From Symbiodinium natans (lineage: Eukaryota; Sar; Dinophyceae; Suessiales; Symbiodiniaceae): a stretch of 64,000 nucleotides of DNA. Location: positions 1-64,000 of the forward strand of contig CAJNDS010000150.1 in NCBI GenBank assembly GCA_905221605.1. Reading direction: 5' to 3'. Position numbers and translations under genes: made by a program. The notes under the pieces are model-generated. The model did not search any database and was not told the DNA's origin. It saw nothing but the letters and a program-made list of their open reading frames with translations. Below, one piece after another: positions 41,506-53,170 of the stretch (positions are counted from its first letter, which is position 1; every line of letters starts with the position of its first letter).

Positions 41506-42381
41506 CGTACTACATCTGTACTACAAAAAGTCGACTTTCCAGCCACGGAAGCTCCGCGCGGAAGCTCCGGGCGTCCCCGACGTACTACATTTGTACTACA
41601 AAAGTCGACTATCCAGCCACGGAAGCTCCGGGTGTCCGCGGCGTACTACATTTGTACTACAAAAGTCGACTTTCCTGCCACGGAAGCTCCGTCCGCGGCG
41701 TACTACGTTTGTACTACAAAAGTCTACTTTCCAGCCACGGAAGCTCCGGGTGTCCCCGGCGTACTACGTCTGTACTACAAAACTCGACTTTCCAGCCACG
41801 GAAGCTCCGCGTGTCCGTACTACAAAAGTCGACTTTGGCACCGTGACCACGCCGAAACCCGCAGAGGGGTTACGTTCGTATGTCAAAAAACGCAAAAACA
41901 CGATGGTTTTGGCACCGCGCCAACGCCGAAACCCGCAGAGGGGTTACGTTCGTATGTCAAAAAACGCAAAAACACGATGGTTTTGGCACCGCGCCAACGC
42001 CGAAACCCGCAGAGGGGTTACGTTTGTATGTCAAAAAAGGCAAAAACACGATGGTTTTGGCACCGCGCCAACGCCGAAACCCGCAGAGGGGTTACGTTTG
42101 TATGTCAAAAAAGGCAAAAACACGATGGTTTTGGCACCGCGCCAACGCCGAAACCCGCAGAGGGTTGTCTGCGCCCACGAAAAAAAGTTCCAAAAACGAC
42201 GGTTTTAGCACCGCGACCCGGCGATTACCCGCAGAGGGTTGTCCGCGGTCAGAAAGAAACGTCAACAAACGACGGTTTTGGCACTGCGACCACGCCGAAA
42301 CCCGCAGAGGGTTGTCCGCGGACACAAAGAAACGTAAAAAAACGACGGTTTTAGCACCACGACCACGCCGAAACCCGCAGA
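41506..42381. repeat. Macrosatellite blocks B2 and C2
   Basis: B2 (41506-41835) has five to six 60-63-bp AAAGTCGACTTTCC units. C2 (41836-42381) has 74-bp units, the earlier ones with GGGGTTACGTTTGTATGTC and the last ones shortened, exactly as in C1. The order A-B-C is preserved from the first macro-unit. Confidence 0.92.
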
Positions 42382-42860
42382 GGGTTGCAATCCCGATTGG
42401 CGATGTCAACCCAGCCCGCCGCCTTAGAAAGAGTAATTTTAATTTAGAAATCTAGGACTGGGTACGAAGGTCTAGGCAATTCACTCATTGCAATTCACTC
42501 TATGCAATTCACTCTATGCACTTCACTCTATGCACTTCACTCTATGCACTTCACTTCACTCTATGCACTTCACTCTATGCACTTGACTCTGTGCACTTCA
42601 CTCTATGCACTTCACTCTATGCACTTCACTCTATGCACTTCACTCTATGCGCTTCACTCTATGCACTTCACTCTGTGCACTTGACTCTATGCACTTCACT
42701 CTATGCACTTCACTCTGTGCGCTTCACTCTATGCACTTCACTCTATGCACTTCGCTCTATGCGCTTCACTCTATGCACTTCACTCTATGTACTTCACTCT
42801 ATGTTGTTGGGTCAGAGGGCTCCGCACGGAAGAACCCTTCGCGATGCTTTCGGGAAAAAA
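42382..42860. repeat. Tail T copy 2, 14-bp block D3 and truncated linker L
   Basis: Tail T repeats at 42382-42475. About 23 copies of the 14-mer follow (42478-42803), then the linker (TTGTTGGGTCAGAGGGCTCC ... GGGAAAAAA), which stops where AT-rich sequence begins. The third macro-unit is therefore truncated after its linker. Confidence 0.93.
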
Positions 42861-43420
42861 TAAGAAGAATCATAATAACAATGGAATAAGCTTGCAAGCT
42901 GCGCTGGCCGCCGGCAAAGCTGCCGAAGTACGACCTTTGGCGAACAGGCACAAGCATGTGCAAGGTTGGGGCAGTATGATTACTTGCTATTGTGATTCCT
43001 ATTGTTGTTTGATTACTTTTGCTATTACTCTTATTATTACTACTTGTATTACTATTACATTATTATTGGTATTGTCATTACTATTATGATTCTTCCTATT
43101 ATTTTCTCAATATGATTATTATCAATATTATTCTTGCTATTATATTCTTTGTATTATGATTATTACTCTTAATTTGGGTCCAGCTCAAGGCTCCAGCCCC
43201 GTGAATTGCGCAAGAGGCCCTGTGAGGCAAGCGGCACCAAGTCCTGCTCTTCTGCACCAAGGCCGTGCTGCTGATCCTGCTTCGTTGTTGCATTCCTCTG
43301 ACTATTATTATGCCTATTGGTCTTATTTCTGTTATTATTACGGTTTTTATTATTATCATGATTCTCATGATTTTTATGACGATTATGACTATTATTATGA
43401 TGATTCTGATTGAGGCCTCA
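42861..43420. repeat. ATT-rich triplet-like region, right flank of the macrosatellite
   Basis: TTATTATTACTATTA-type low-complexity sequence at 42995-43165 and 43300-43412, separated by ~130 bp of ordinary sequence. No gene seen. Confidence 0.8.
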
Positions 43421-43430
43421 GGACATCGGC

Positions 43431-44870
43431 TCAGGGTTGCACAGGCTCCACATTTTTAGTGCTCTTATCAGGTCCAGCTTGTTCCGAACCACGGCGTTGA
43501 TTTCCGCCCCATTTGCGCTTGTGCGCATCAACAAACACTGCGCGCTCTGACCAGAAGGCCCAGTCCTCCTTCCAAAGGCCTTCGTAGCGGTAGGTGGGCA
43601 TGCCCTTGGCTTTGAGTGAAAGTTTTGGTCCGTGACGAGCAGACAGAGATTCCGAGGCGAGGGATGTTAAGGTGCGAGAGCCTTGACCTGCTCCAATGTG
43701 AGACAAGCCGCCGCCGGTTCCTGGCGATCTTTGTACAACTCAAAAGCACGCTGCACCCTACGTATGGATGCCTCGTGGCGCTACAGTGACCAGATTCGGC
43801 TGCTTTCATTCTTGCGTTCAGGGTCGGCATGGTTGCTCCACCGCTGCAACATGGGGCGAGGCCTGCGATGAAGAATCCAGCAACACGCCCAGGCCGTGCT
43901 TCTGGTTGTTGCGCCACTGCCCCACCTCTCTTTTGGATGCTGGGGGTCTGTTCGCGGCGTGCAACACAGAGGGCCATCCCCTAAAACCTGCATGCTGCAA
44001 AGCCAACACATGTCACACCATGTCTAGATGGTCTCGGAACTTGGCGGCCATGCTGAAGGCTTCTACCATTTTGGCTTTTGCTTCTTGTGGCCGACCCTGA
44101 ATCCGACAATACTGCATGCTAGAAGCATACACCCCTCCGTTCCGATAGAAGAGCACGCCGTAGCCATGCTTCTTGTCCTGCGCACCCCAATACTGGGCGA
44201 GGACTAGAAAAATGCTAGCGAGATGCGAGCGTGCCAAAAAACATGCTCTGGAGAGGCTGTTCGGAAGGCTCCGAGGTTTGCAGGCAGCCCGTAAAGCTGC
44301 CGAGCGTTGCTCTTTGGGATTGAGTTCTGCCTTTGCGGGCGGCCAGTCGAGGGGGCCCAATGCGCAATCGTTGGTGCCCAACTAAGTGACTTCAGCTCAA
44401 AGCTCCAGCACGCATGCCCGCAGCGGGTGTCCTCATGCCATTGGCCGTGGTACCTTTGATGACTATGGGCTCGCACTCACACATCGTGTGGCGACCGAAA
44501 CATTTACCAGCCAAGCCGCTGCTTGTAAATGTCATGGGTTCCGCTGGAATAGACCTGGGCGAGATTTTGCCGTCAAGTCCTCATGACACCCGAACCCCCA
44601 AACCCTCCACCAAACATAAGCAGCCCTGGGTTCTGGAGAACCTCTGGCATGCCCAGCGACGTAGGTGCCGAGGCCATGCCGCCGCTCCCCGTCTGGGAAC
44701 TGCTTGCAATTGCCAGTGTACACCTCAAACGGTCATGAAGGTCAAAAGCTCAGCAGAAGTGGCCTATCCCACAATCCCAGAAACAAGCCAGATGCACATC
44801 TCCGTTCACAAACTGCACGGACCTTGCAAGCTTCAAAGGTGGGTACCAACTCCAGGCCTGTGAAGTCAAG
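43431..44870 (-). CDS. MORN-repeat protein, multi-exon
   Basis: MORN motifs are read on the minus strand in several exons: FVNGDVHLACFWDCG (~44825-44775), YTGNCKQFPDGERRHGLGTY (~44720-44660), YHGQWHEDTRC (~44455-44420), KKHGYGVLFYRNGGVYAS (~44190-44120, followed by QEAKAKMVEAFSMAAKFRD), VGQWRNNQKHGLGVLL (~43940-43890) and YRYEGLWKEDWAFWSERAVF (~43590-43520). The last exon ends GPDKSTKNVEPVQP and a stop at ~43431. MORN proteins bind membranes or scaffold the cytoskeleton in alveolates. The individual motifs fit; exon joins were not worked out, and the start upstream of 44870 is unknown. Confidence 0.65.
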
Positions 44871-45069
44871 CACTTAGCCCCAGTTCCCGGCATCTTTCTG
44901 GCGGTGGCCCGTGGTGTCCTGTCCTGTGTCCGCTCCGGCCGCTCTCGCGACCTTAGTTCGGTAAAGTCCGAAGATGCCGAAAACAACAGAATGATTTCTC
45001 TAAGAATTCTCTGTGCCTCTATACTCATACACACCCGCGAAATGCCGGAACTCAAGTCCGTCTGACTTC

Positions 45070-46190
45070 CATCTGGCTACAGATGCACGCAAAGCTTCCA
45101 TTTCTGCTGCCTGCGCTGACAGCACTCAAGCGTGACAGGTGCTGAGTGCATCTGGGCATGTCCCAGGCACAACATAGCAGCAGTAGCCGCCAGCAGCACT
45201 TCAGCGCAACGGCGGTTGCCAATGTGGGCAATATCCGCCAATGTTTGGGATGGTAACACTCTCTCTCCGGGTATACCCAGCTGCGCACAGTCCTCTCACC
45301 CGTACTCGTCCTCCTCACCTCCACCATCCTTCTTTTGCCCTCGGAGGCTGCGAAGCTCTCGCAGACGTCCCGCCAGCAATCCTAAGGGCAGAGTCGGGGT
45401 TGAGATTACAGCCACAGATGCCCGTCCTTAGGTCCTTCTGCATGCCGTCACTACTACCTCTGGATACCTCTGGACTCTTGGACCCCTTTGCCCAAAAAAG
45501 GCACTACTCTCTTCAGAAGCGTGCAGTCAAAGGCGCTTGTCTGCTGTTCAGGCCGCCCATGCAGCCTCCTGAAGCGAATGTCCTTCGCTGCTAACCTTTG
45601 CATCAGGCGGTCGAAATCGTCGCCACCGGTGGGCTCCACATCTTCACCTGTCAAAAACAAACATCCGCCAGCTTTGGCCAAAGTAAGTGACCGTGCAAGT
45701 CGAAACTACTTGCAAGGAGATCAACCAAGTGGATCAAGTGGCAGCCACGCAGGTGCTGGCAAGTGCGAAGCCACTTCTGGCAGTCTTCCACCGCCAGGTC
45801 GTAAGCGCGCTCACGCCACTGAGCCCAGGCTTCCTTCAACACATCCTTGCATTGCTGCGCAAGAACGTCTACATCCACGTGACGTCTTAGTGAAGTCTTC
45901 TAGCCGGAAGGGACATGCTCCCTTCACGAAACGTCCTGAAAGGCGCATTTCTGCGGCTGCACGCTACTATAGAGCAGTGCACAAGTTGTCCGCCACCCTC
46001 GAACTCCCCTTATGAGCTTGAGCGTCCTCTGGCATGCCTTCGAAAGCCTTCTGCGTGGCCACGTCTGTGTTGGCATCAAATGCCCTCTCAACCACCTCCT
46101 TGGAAGGTCGCTCATTCTCAGGAATTCTAGGGGGGCGCATGCACGCATGCATACTCCTGCATAGCTGAAGACCACACCAGCTTCGGTGCT
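45070..46190 (-). CDS. Unassigned exon cluster between MORN and WW/FF genes
   Basis: Minus-strand protein-like blocks: ~46110-45970 (PENERPSKEVVERAFDANT, ATQKAFEGMPEDAQAHK), ~45878-45770 (VDVLAQQCKDVLKEAWAQWR, ERAYDLAVEDCQKWL), ~45640-45540 (EPTGGDDFDRLMQRLAAKD, after a TTTTTGACAG acceptor) and ~45250-45080 (TLADIAHIGNRRCAEVLLA). They may be the 3' exons of the WW/FF gene or a separate gene. No family was assigned. Confidence 0.4.
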
Positions 46191-46534
46191 TCAACAAGGG
46201 CCCGAAGGTTTCTCAAAATGCAAATCACCACAAGCATATCTCAAGCATCCACAGGAGCCCCCAAGTTATCTCGTAATGGTGGGGCTTCGATGGCGTAGGG
46301 TTGCAGAGACTTGTTCGGGGCAAAGGGTCCTCGAACTCCAGCTCTGGTCCGATAACATCGAAGCCCGCAGCATCCAGAATGCACAGCCAAGCCTGACACA
46401 GCGGCCCAGGGCAAAGCATCGGGAGAGCAGGGAGCAAGCGAAACAAGATGGAAAAGTACAAAGATGAATGAAGAGCGCGTGCAGGAAGATGCAGGTAGCT
46501 TCTCCTGACCCAAGTGGGCACATGCTGACGACAC

Positions 46535-48699
46535 CGATCGATCCGCCTCTCTTCGCGCATCGATCGCCCTCCGCTGGTAGTCCAGCCACAACTGTTCCAG
46601 CTCATCATCCTTCAGCCCAAAGTCCTTCTGCAGATGAAGGTTGCGTACCTCTGGCTTCGCCTGCAGGGGACGAAAGCCCTCATAAAGCCCAAAATGAAAC
46701 AAGGTGCTGCTACCGCAAATGAAACAGACATCGGTTTTACTCACTGGGGTCGGGCACATTGCAGGGTTTTAAGCGGAATAGGGGCCTCTTCCCAAGTCAT
46801 GCTGAAGGGGTTCTTCATGCGCTCGGACAGCACGCTGAAGATCTTCTCCTCTGCCTCGGACAGCTTGCGCTTCTTGCGGGCTTCCTCCAGCTCTTGCTGG
46901 ACTTCCCGGCGCTTGGCATTTTGCCTCCTCTTGTTGTCCTTCACCTCCCGCGCGAGGCGGCCATAGAGATTCTCGCGCTCGGTGGACGCCAGCTGGCCCC
47001 AGGAAGGGTCCGACTCAAGTTGCCGGCGCACCTTGGAGAAGGCCGGGGGATCCTCCTCCTGACCCTTGAGTACATCCATGACCATCGCGCGGAACTTTGC
47101 GCGTGCCTCCTCCTTCTGCTTCTCCACCCGCTTCGTGGCCTCGGCGACAGCCTCTGAAACCATGCGCTCCCGGTCGCGCTCGGGCACCGCGTCCCACTGC
47201 GCCTCGTCGCCAAAGCGCCGCTCCATGCTGGCCAGCGCCTTCTCGACCGTCCGCCCAGCTAGCAGGTCCAACTGCTCGGCCTTATCCAGCAACTCTTTGA
47301 AAGCCTCGCGCCCTCGGTTTTTGCAAACGGCCTGGGTCTTGCGCTTCTCCGTCTCGATGCGTTTTGCAAACATCTCGAACAGAAGTCGTCTTTCCTTGAG
47401 CCCAGTCACTGCCGTGAAACGTGGGTCATGCATCAGCTTGGGGACCCACTTGTCGTACTTGTCAAAAGCCCTCACGCCCTTCTCCAGCAACAGCTGCTTG
47501 AAGTTCCGCAGCTTGTCCTTCTCCTTGGCAGCTTTCTGCTCTTCCTCCACCTGCTGCGCCCGCTTCTCGGCTCGCTCGGCGCGTGTCTGCTTCTTTGGCC
47601 CGTCTTCGTTCTCGTCTGCGGGCTGCTTCTCAGGCGCATCCTCCGTCCCCTCCGCTTCCTTCTTGCCGTCCCCCTCTTTGGACTCCTCTTCGCCCTCCAT
47701 GGCACCGAGGCTGCCATCCAGCTCTGCCACCTCTTTGGCGATCTCTGGTGGACATGTCCACGAAGTCTTCTTCTGCTTCTTGTGGTAGAAGTAGGTGTAA
47801 CCTTTGTCCGTTTCCACCCGGGTCCAGCCTGTCTTTCCGATGCTCTCCCAGGTTTCGGGCTCTCCAAGCTTCTCCTTCTGCGACGATGCCTTGGGTTCCT
47901 CCTTTGGGGCCTCCACGATAACGTCACCTGGACCCGACGGCCGGACCCATCTCGACTCACCTGTCTTCTTGCAGAAGAAAAACGGCAAGCCTTCGGGAGA
48001 CTTGTGTGCCTGCCACTCCACCTTTTCGACGGGCCCAGCAGGGCCGCTGGGTGTGCCTGCACGCACGACAGCAGCGTCCACCGCCGCAAGAAGCCCAGCT
48101 GGGGGTTGGTCTGGCGGTGGTTGCAGCAGAATGGCAGGCAGTGGCCCCACAGGCGGAGCCAAACCCATGCTGGGAGGCAGGTCCGGTAGGGATGTTGACA
48201 TCATGGGTGGAGGGCCTAGTGGTGGGCCCAGTGGCGGGCCAAATGGCGGGCCCAGTGGCGGGCCAAGAGATGGGCCAAGAGGCAGGCCAAGAGGCGGGCC
48301 AAGAGGCGGGCCAAGAGGCGGGCCAACTGACGGGGGCATCTTCACTCCGATCACGCCACCCGACACAACTTCAAACTGTGCGGGTGGCATTTTCGGAGTG
48401 ACCCCATCTACGGGCTGTTGACGCGCTGGGCTTGGGGGCGGAGCCTTTACGGGCAAGGGCAAGTCTGGGCCAGAGCCTGAGATGAACGGCCCTGGAGCAA
48501 ACGCCGAAGCGGACGGCGGCACGCCGACAGAATTCGGGGCCCGTGGAACGGGCACGACTCTTGGGACATGAGAGTCAGGGGCAGAAAGGCAACTTGCCGC
48601 TTTCGAGGTACTCAAGGGCGGCGCGCCCGCGGCCTTGACACTTGCTGAAGCCGTTGCTAAGGAGGCTGCCTTCGATGTGCCCGGATCGAAAGATTCCAT
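46535..48699 (-). CDS. WW- and FF-domain protein, TCERG1/PRPF40-like
   Basis: A nuclear scaffold type that links RNA polymerase II C-terminal domain to splicing factors. Exon 1 (46786-48699, 638 codons) starts MESFDPGTSK. Residues 120-165 are a GPPLGPPLG repeat within a Pro-rich N-terminus. WW1 is at ~228-254 (VEWQAHKSPEGLPFFFCKKT) and WW2 at ~290-318 (GWTRVETDKGYTYFYHKKQ). A coiled acidic/basic stretch covers ~335-395. FF1 is ~397-449, FF2 ~463-517 and FF3 ~531-586. FF4 starts ~613 and is split by an intron. Joining TWEE to AKPEVRNLHLQKDFGL with a GC donor at 46785 and AG|G acceptor (46661) restores FF4 exactly; reading through gives a stop after 652 codons. Exon 2 is 46535-46660 with a GT donor. 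A third exon probably begins at 46392 (AWLCILDAAGFDVIG). The 3' end is unresolved. Confidence 0.9.
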
Positions 48700-50736
48700 C
48701 GCTTCGGGGGTGAATGTGTGACAGCGGGCAATTGGAACATGATAACATTATGCTGAAGCGTTTCCGTCGTAAACTTTGTCATTTTTGTAGGTCTATAGCA
48801 TGCTAGTCAGTGGCGTAGGTACAGCAAGTTAGGCGGAAACCTCACGTCCTGCTCAAGCCTTGTCCAGTCTTCATGCAGCGTGTACCGAGAGAGTTCAGCC
48901 AGCAGCATGCTTGAGCCAAGGAAAGCCAAGATGTTACGCACCTGTTCGACAGGGCATGCAACTTGTGCTTGAACCTGCACGTAGCCCACAAAGCCCCACA
49001 ACTAAAACATCCGTCTAGTCAGCAGGGAGCCCCAGCTGGGCCGAGGACTGTCCAGGCTCTTGCTCTTTCTCAGGCTCCTGCATCGTCAGCTAAGAGAAAA
49101 GACTGTGCACAGCAGAGAAATCATGCACCACCTAAGGCATCTTGGATGACCAAACTCCCAGCTTTTGCCAAAGGATGTAAAGGGCACAAAGGGTACTCTT
49201 AAAGGCCGCTGAAATCCGGAAAAGATCGCTCCTGCGGCGTGGGCTGCTCCTCAGAAGTAAAGGAGGCCAGGCGGCTCCGCTCGTCGATGCTCACATTTGA
49301 ACGCCTGCAGCCGCCCATTGTGGTGCTTAGGCTTAGAATGCTTAGACTGTCGCATCGCGCTCGGACAAGCTTTCAGTGCAGCCACGATGCTCCTCCTGAA
49401 TCCTCGGCAAGCCAGACCGACAACAGCCACTCCATCTACAGATCCGAAGACTTCAACCTATTGCAGCCTCTGAAGTCCTACGCACAGCAAATGTTCCTTG
49501 ATCACATGTGCACATCTGCAACAGCCACGGACACTAGCGAGGTCACAAGTGCGACTGCCACTGCAGAACGCGTCGTCCCTCAAATAGCCAAGAAGCTCGC
49601 CCAAGGAGGGCACGCGGCTGAGGCTAGGAGAAGGAATCTCACCGGCTTCGCTCCAGCTTGTGAGGTTGGTATGGGAGCGCTCGAGGCCAGACCTTCGCCA
49701 CTCGAAATCTCCGAAATCTCTTCGTGGTATTGAGGTTCATGTCGGAAGCATCAACACGCCTGATAACATCACCGATGCTGCAGACTCGTTACGGGCGTCT
49801 AGCACTTCGCGGCCAATTGGCTTCCTGCTAGGCCCGCGGCGCATTATGCCGCCACATCTGCATCAGTGCCTGCCCACGGCACAACAAAACATGCAACGGG
49901 CAGGCTGGCTTGTAGATTCTCTCCATGCTAAAACTCCACACACGGCGCAAGGTCGTTTCTTTGCGCATCTTGTCACCAGAAATCGTCGAAATCCCCATCG
50001 TTGCCCATCAACTCAGGAAGAGGATGAACGTCAAGCCACTCCTGTCAATAGCCGAGTTGCAGAGTTTTCAGGCAGCAAGATGCAATCCAAATTGCAAGCG
50101 CACCACATATGACATACATTTCCGGTATCCCGGACATGACATCCTGGTAGGAGGATCACAAGCCACAAGCACCATAAAAAAAGTATGACTCACAGGCATC
50201 AGGGCAAGGTGAACACGGTTGTGGGGCAAAAAGAACAAATGCAAGTCTACCAATTTGGGCATTTCCCAAAACAGGGGGACCACTTTTATACGGATACCCC
50301 AAGTCGACTAGAATCCCCTCTATTTTCAGAAACCACCACTTTGCCCTGTCGTACCCTTATCCTGTCGCACCCTGTGCTGCCTTCGGGACCTTGGCAGTAA
50401 TGCACAGCGTCTCCCAGGAGCGGAAAGGATCGGGCATTTCAAGTTCGAAGAGTTGCATGGCCAGGGCACCTGCTAGGGGCGGCTTCAGGGTTTTGCAGGA
50501 GTTTGGGGCCTAGGATGCAGCCGCCTGGCCACGCACTGTGTGGCAAACTGTAGGAGGAAAACTGCTCTACAGCAGCCAAAGTTGAGGAAAGGATGAAAGT
50601 TACCGTGGGGGGGCCGAGCTGCGCCCGTCCGTGACCTGCACCGAGCCCGTCCCACCCCGGTAACCCGCAACCAAAACCCGCGCAGCACACCAGACTAAAT
50701 CAGACCAAAACCCAAGCCAAAACCTCGGATCCCTTC
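48700..50736. other. Largely unresolved; two weak exon candidates
   Basis: Minus ~49000-48880 reads VACPVEQVRNILAFLGSSML then ELSRYTLHEDW, a possible exon. Plus ~49920-50090 (KVVSLRILSPEIVEIPIVAH) is open and protein-like, but the strand is at odds with its neighbours. Nothing recognisable elsewhere. Confidence 0.25.
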
Positions 50737-52090
50737 TCACCACCTCGAACAAGGCCCGATTGTAGACCACCGGTTTTGGGTGTTGGGTTCAAACGTCTCT
50801 GGGCCATCGTCGGCTTCCCACCGGACCTGCGTGGGGAACTGCATCTGCCATCGGGTCGTCCGCTTCCACACGGCACGGATGAAAAGCAGGATCATACCTG
50901 AGAAAACGTACGAATCCAGCATTGCAATGGACAGCAACTGGCACCATCCACTGAACGGATACGCATTCATAGTCGCACACGGGTACTTCACACACAGCTC
51001 ACATGTCTGTGCAGAACGACAAGGCGCATCACAGGGGCATGTGCGTGGAAGAAGCTGCGCCGGATCTGGTGGGCTGCCTTCGTGGAGGGCGCGCCCGTCA
51101 CAAGGTAAAGCGCCTCAGATTATCAAACCAGAAGCAAGGCCGCGCAAACAACATGAGGTGCCCTCCCCTCATTCTCAGATTGCTGATCCGAGGGTCTGTG
51201 GTGATCTTCTTGTCGACTGGACATAATGTTGGGCCTGGGCCCATGACTTTACAGATATCAGGCTGTCATCATGCTCGCGTGGCGTCTGCAAGCAACTGCT
51301 GCCAGGTCTCCGCTGTAGAGCTCGAACTCGAAGCTGTCTGCCTTACCTTCACCTTCACAGCCACTTCTCCCGCATGGAAAGCAAACATCTTCCCAGTGCT
51401 ACCTGCCTGCAGCTGGTAGTTGGCCGGACTCCAACAGCATGTCGCCCTTTCCGCACAGTGGCGACCCAGCACTCCCAGTCGAAACGACGTCCGCCAAGAC
51501 CCGGTACCGGGCGCGAACCAGACCGCGTCGCCTGAAGCTTTACGCAGGGCAGTGATCCAGTGAACCATTCCGGGACATTCTTCCTGAACAGCTGCTGCCC
51601 AGGGTCAGCATCTCATCGATCCACTTGCGCATGGCATCATCCGTCGTCACCTGGGTTGCGCCCGCTTTCGCAAACAGGTTGTGTTGCTGACAGAAAGATC
51701 AGAAAGGTGACGAGCTGAGGCCTGCACAAAGGTGAGTCCCTCTGCGTCCTTCTGGGGTCTGATGGGAAAAGAAATGGCGCCTCGACACAAGGTGTATGTG
51801 AGCGTGCAGAACCTACTTTTCTGATGTATTCCAAGAGGCGGTCCCGGCGAAGGAAAGGTTTCAGCGTCGCTTCCAGGGATGGCGCAGGATGGGCGGAGGC
51901 GGCGGCAAAGCCGGCGGGCTTCAGTGCTACGCACCAGCGGTCCCGGAGCGAGCCCAGCCTTATGCAGAGTCTTGCTTGGCTATGCTTGGCTGCCGCCCAT
52001 TCCGGTCACCCCACCTTCTAGCTGCCGAGAGGTTAGCGAGATCAAAGGCTTTGAAACACTCCCCAGCGATGATCAAGCCGATGACTGCCA
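50737..52090 (-). CDS. Unidentified multi-exon gene with a membrane segment
   Basis: Minus-strand blocks: ~52080-51970 (MAVIGLIIAGECFKAFDLAN); ~51965-51815 (RLGSLRDRWCVALKPAGFAA ... EATLKPFLRRDRLLEYIRK, ending at a GTAGGT donor); ~51653-51590 after an AACCCAG|G acceptor (VTTDDAMRKWIDEMLTLG); ~51568-51290 (MVHWITALRKASGDAVWFAP ... KMFAFHAGEVAVKVKV); and ~50995-50750 (LSIAMLDSYVFSGMILLFI hydrophobic, then RAVWKRTTRWQMQFPTQVRW). The middle blocks loosely resemble a PH-type fold, but I do not assign a family. Whether they form one gene is inference. Confidence 0.42.
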
Positions 52091-52204
52091 TGATCCATGA
52101 CGAGAATGGCCCTCAGCCCTCCTAAAGGGCTGTAAGTGTCTGAGGCTCTGTGCACCTGCCGAGGCACACGATCGGAACGTGCAAGCGGCCGTAGCCCATG
52201 GCTG

Positions 52205-52292
52205 GTCATCATGTGGGGGATTCCTCTAAATTGGGGCCCCTTTTTAGGGTTACCATGATCAGGAGGCCCCTTAATCTAGGGTACCCAAAAAC
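52205..52292. repeat. Foldback-like inverted repeat
   Basis: CCTCTAAATTGGGGCCCC near 52212 and AGGCCCCTTAATCTAGGG near 52266 are imperfect reverse complements; a GGGTTACC / GGGTACCC pair lies within and beside them. Resembles the elements at 10.35 and 25.33 kb. Confidence 0.45.
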
Positions 52293-52322
52293 CACGTGCA
52301 GTTTTTCAGCGGGGCTCGGATC

Positions 52323-52535
52323 CTAAACCCTAAGCCCTTTCGCAAAACCCTAAACCGAGCTCACTTGTCAACATCCTGAAGCTGGCATTGGGGCAATCCG
52401 CCTTACGAAGACGTGCTTGGCCAAAGGGCTTAAAAATTCCAGCGTCGGCCGTCCGCTCTACAGCTTCCGGAACTCAAGTGCTGTCTATGCATATTAGGGT
52501 TTAGGGTTTAGGGTTTAGGGTTTAGGGTTTAGGGT
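52323..52535. repeat. Telomere-type tracts in opposite orientations
   Basis: Degenerate CCCTAAA at 52323-52355 and a clean (TTTAGGG)~5 at 52497-52532 face each other across ~140 bp. A further degenerate tract lies at 52865-52890. Confidence 0.85.
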
Positions 52536-52985
52536 CTATGTATGAACGCTTGAGAGAGCTGTGGCCAAAACACGCTCTCTTTTCGCAGGCTCTCGAGCAG
52601 TGCGCCATGGAAAAAGAATAGCAACATGTGCGAGCTTGCAGGTGGGCCTGCATGTCAGGGTCCGACTCGATGGCGTGGAAGGGTAAAGGCGTTGACTCCT
52701 TGCAAGATGCCCGAGCAGCTGAATATCTGAGATACGCCGCAAGGAACTGCTGAGACAGACAAGGACGAGCCTTGCTCTGCCCACCTGGCCAGTGGCAAAC
52801 TTCATCGAAACTGCTAGCTGCTAGCTGCTAGGCATGTAGGTTTGAGGGTGTCTGGTCTTTTGCAGGGTTTCGGGTTTAGGGTTCAGGGTGCTAGCTGCCC
52901 ATGAATCTCAGCACAACAAGGTGACTTCCATGAAGCAGTTGGACAGCTGGCCATGCACATGCAGACACCAAACGCAAACAACGAC

Positions 52986-52987
<2 letters not shown>

Positions 52988-53023
<36 letters not shown>
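52988..53023. repeat. (AC)~17 microsatellite
   Basis: An uninterrupted ACACAC run of about 35 bp. On the minus strand it directly follows a candidate exon. Confidence 0.98.
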
Positions 53024-53024
<1 letters not shown>

Positions 53025-53029
53025 GACAC

Positions 53030-53170
53030 TGGCTTAGCTCCGACGATCGGGCCTCCGCCATTCGGGACGTCTAAGTAGGAGCGAAGCAGACTCTCAGCTT
53101 CCGTCGACTTCGTCGAAAGGTCGAAGGTGTCCACGATATGCCCCTGTGCGCAAGCGTGTGTCCACGAAGC
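53030..53170 (-). CDS. Candidate exon, unidentified
   Basis: Minus frame reads VDTFDLSTKSTEAESLLRSY then LDVPNGGGPIVGAKP, protein-like, ending next to the AC microsatellite. No family and no confirmed splice sites. The surrounding 52.5-54.2 kb has no other clear coding sequence. Confidence 0.3.

Noticed and set aside
38155-42455. Very long open frames (up to ~796 codons) across the macrosatellite, which look like giant repeat proteins
   Set aside because: The units are 14, 42, ~60 and ~74 bp and lack stops in several frames, so all three plus frames are open at once. No start context, codon bias or domain is seen. They are by-products of the repeats.
44064-44076. CCATTTTGGCT, an 11-nt spliced-leader match on the plus strand
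   Set aside because: It lies inside a minus-strand MORN-gene exon (encoding KAKMVE) and is in the wrong orientation. It is useful as a measure of chance matches.
47066-48421. Several long plus-strand frames (up to 253 codons)
   Set aside because: Antisense shadows of the GC-rich WW/FF gene; they have no domains, while the minus frame has two WW and three full FF domains.
48908-48922. TTGGCTCAAG directly before an ATG on the minus strand, a possible relict spliced leader
   Set aside because: Only ten bases match, the upstream part does not, and the sequence reads as ordinary coding (LAFLGSSML).
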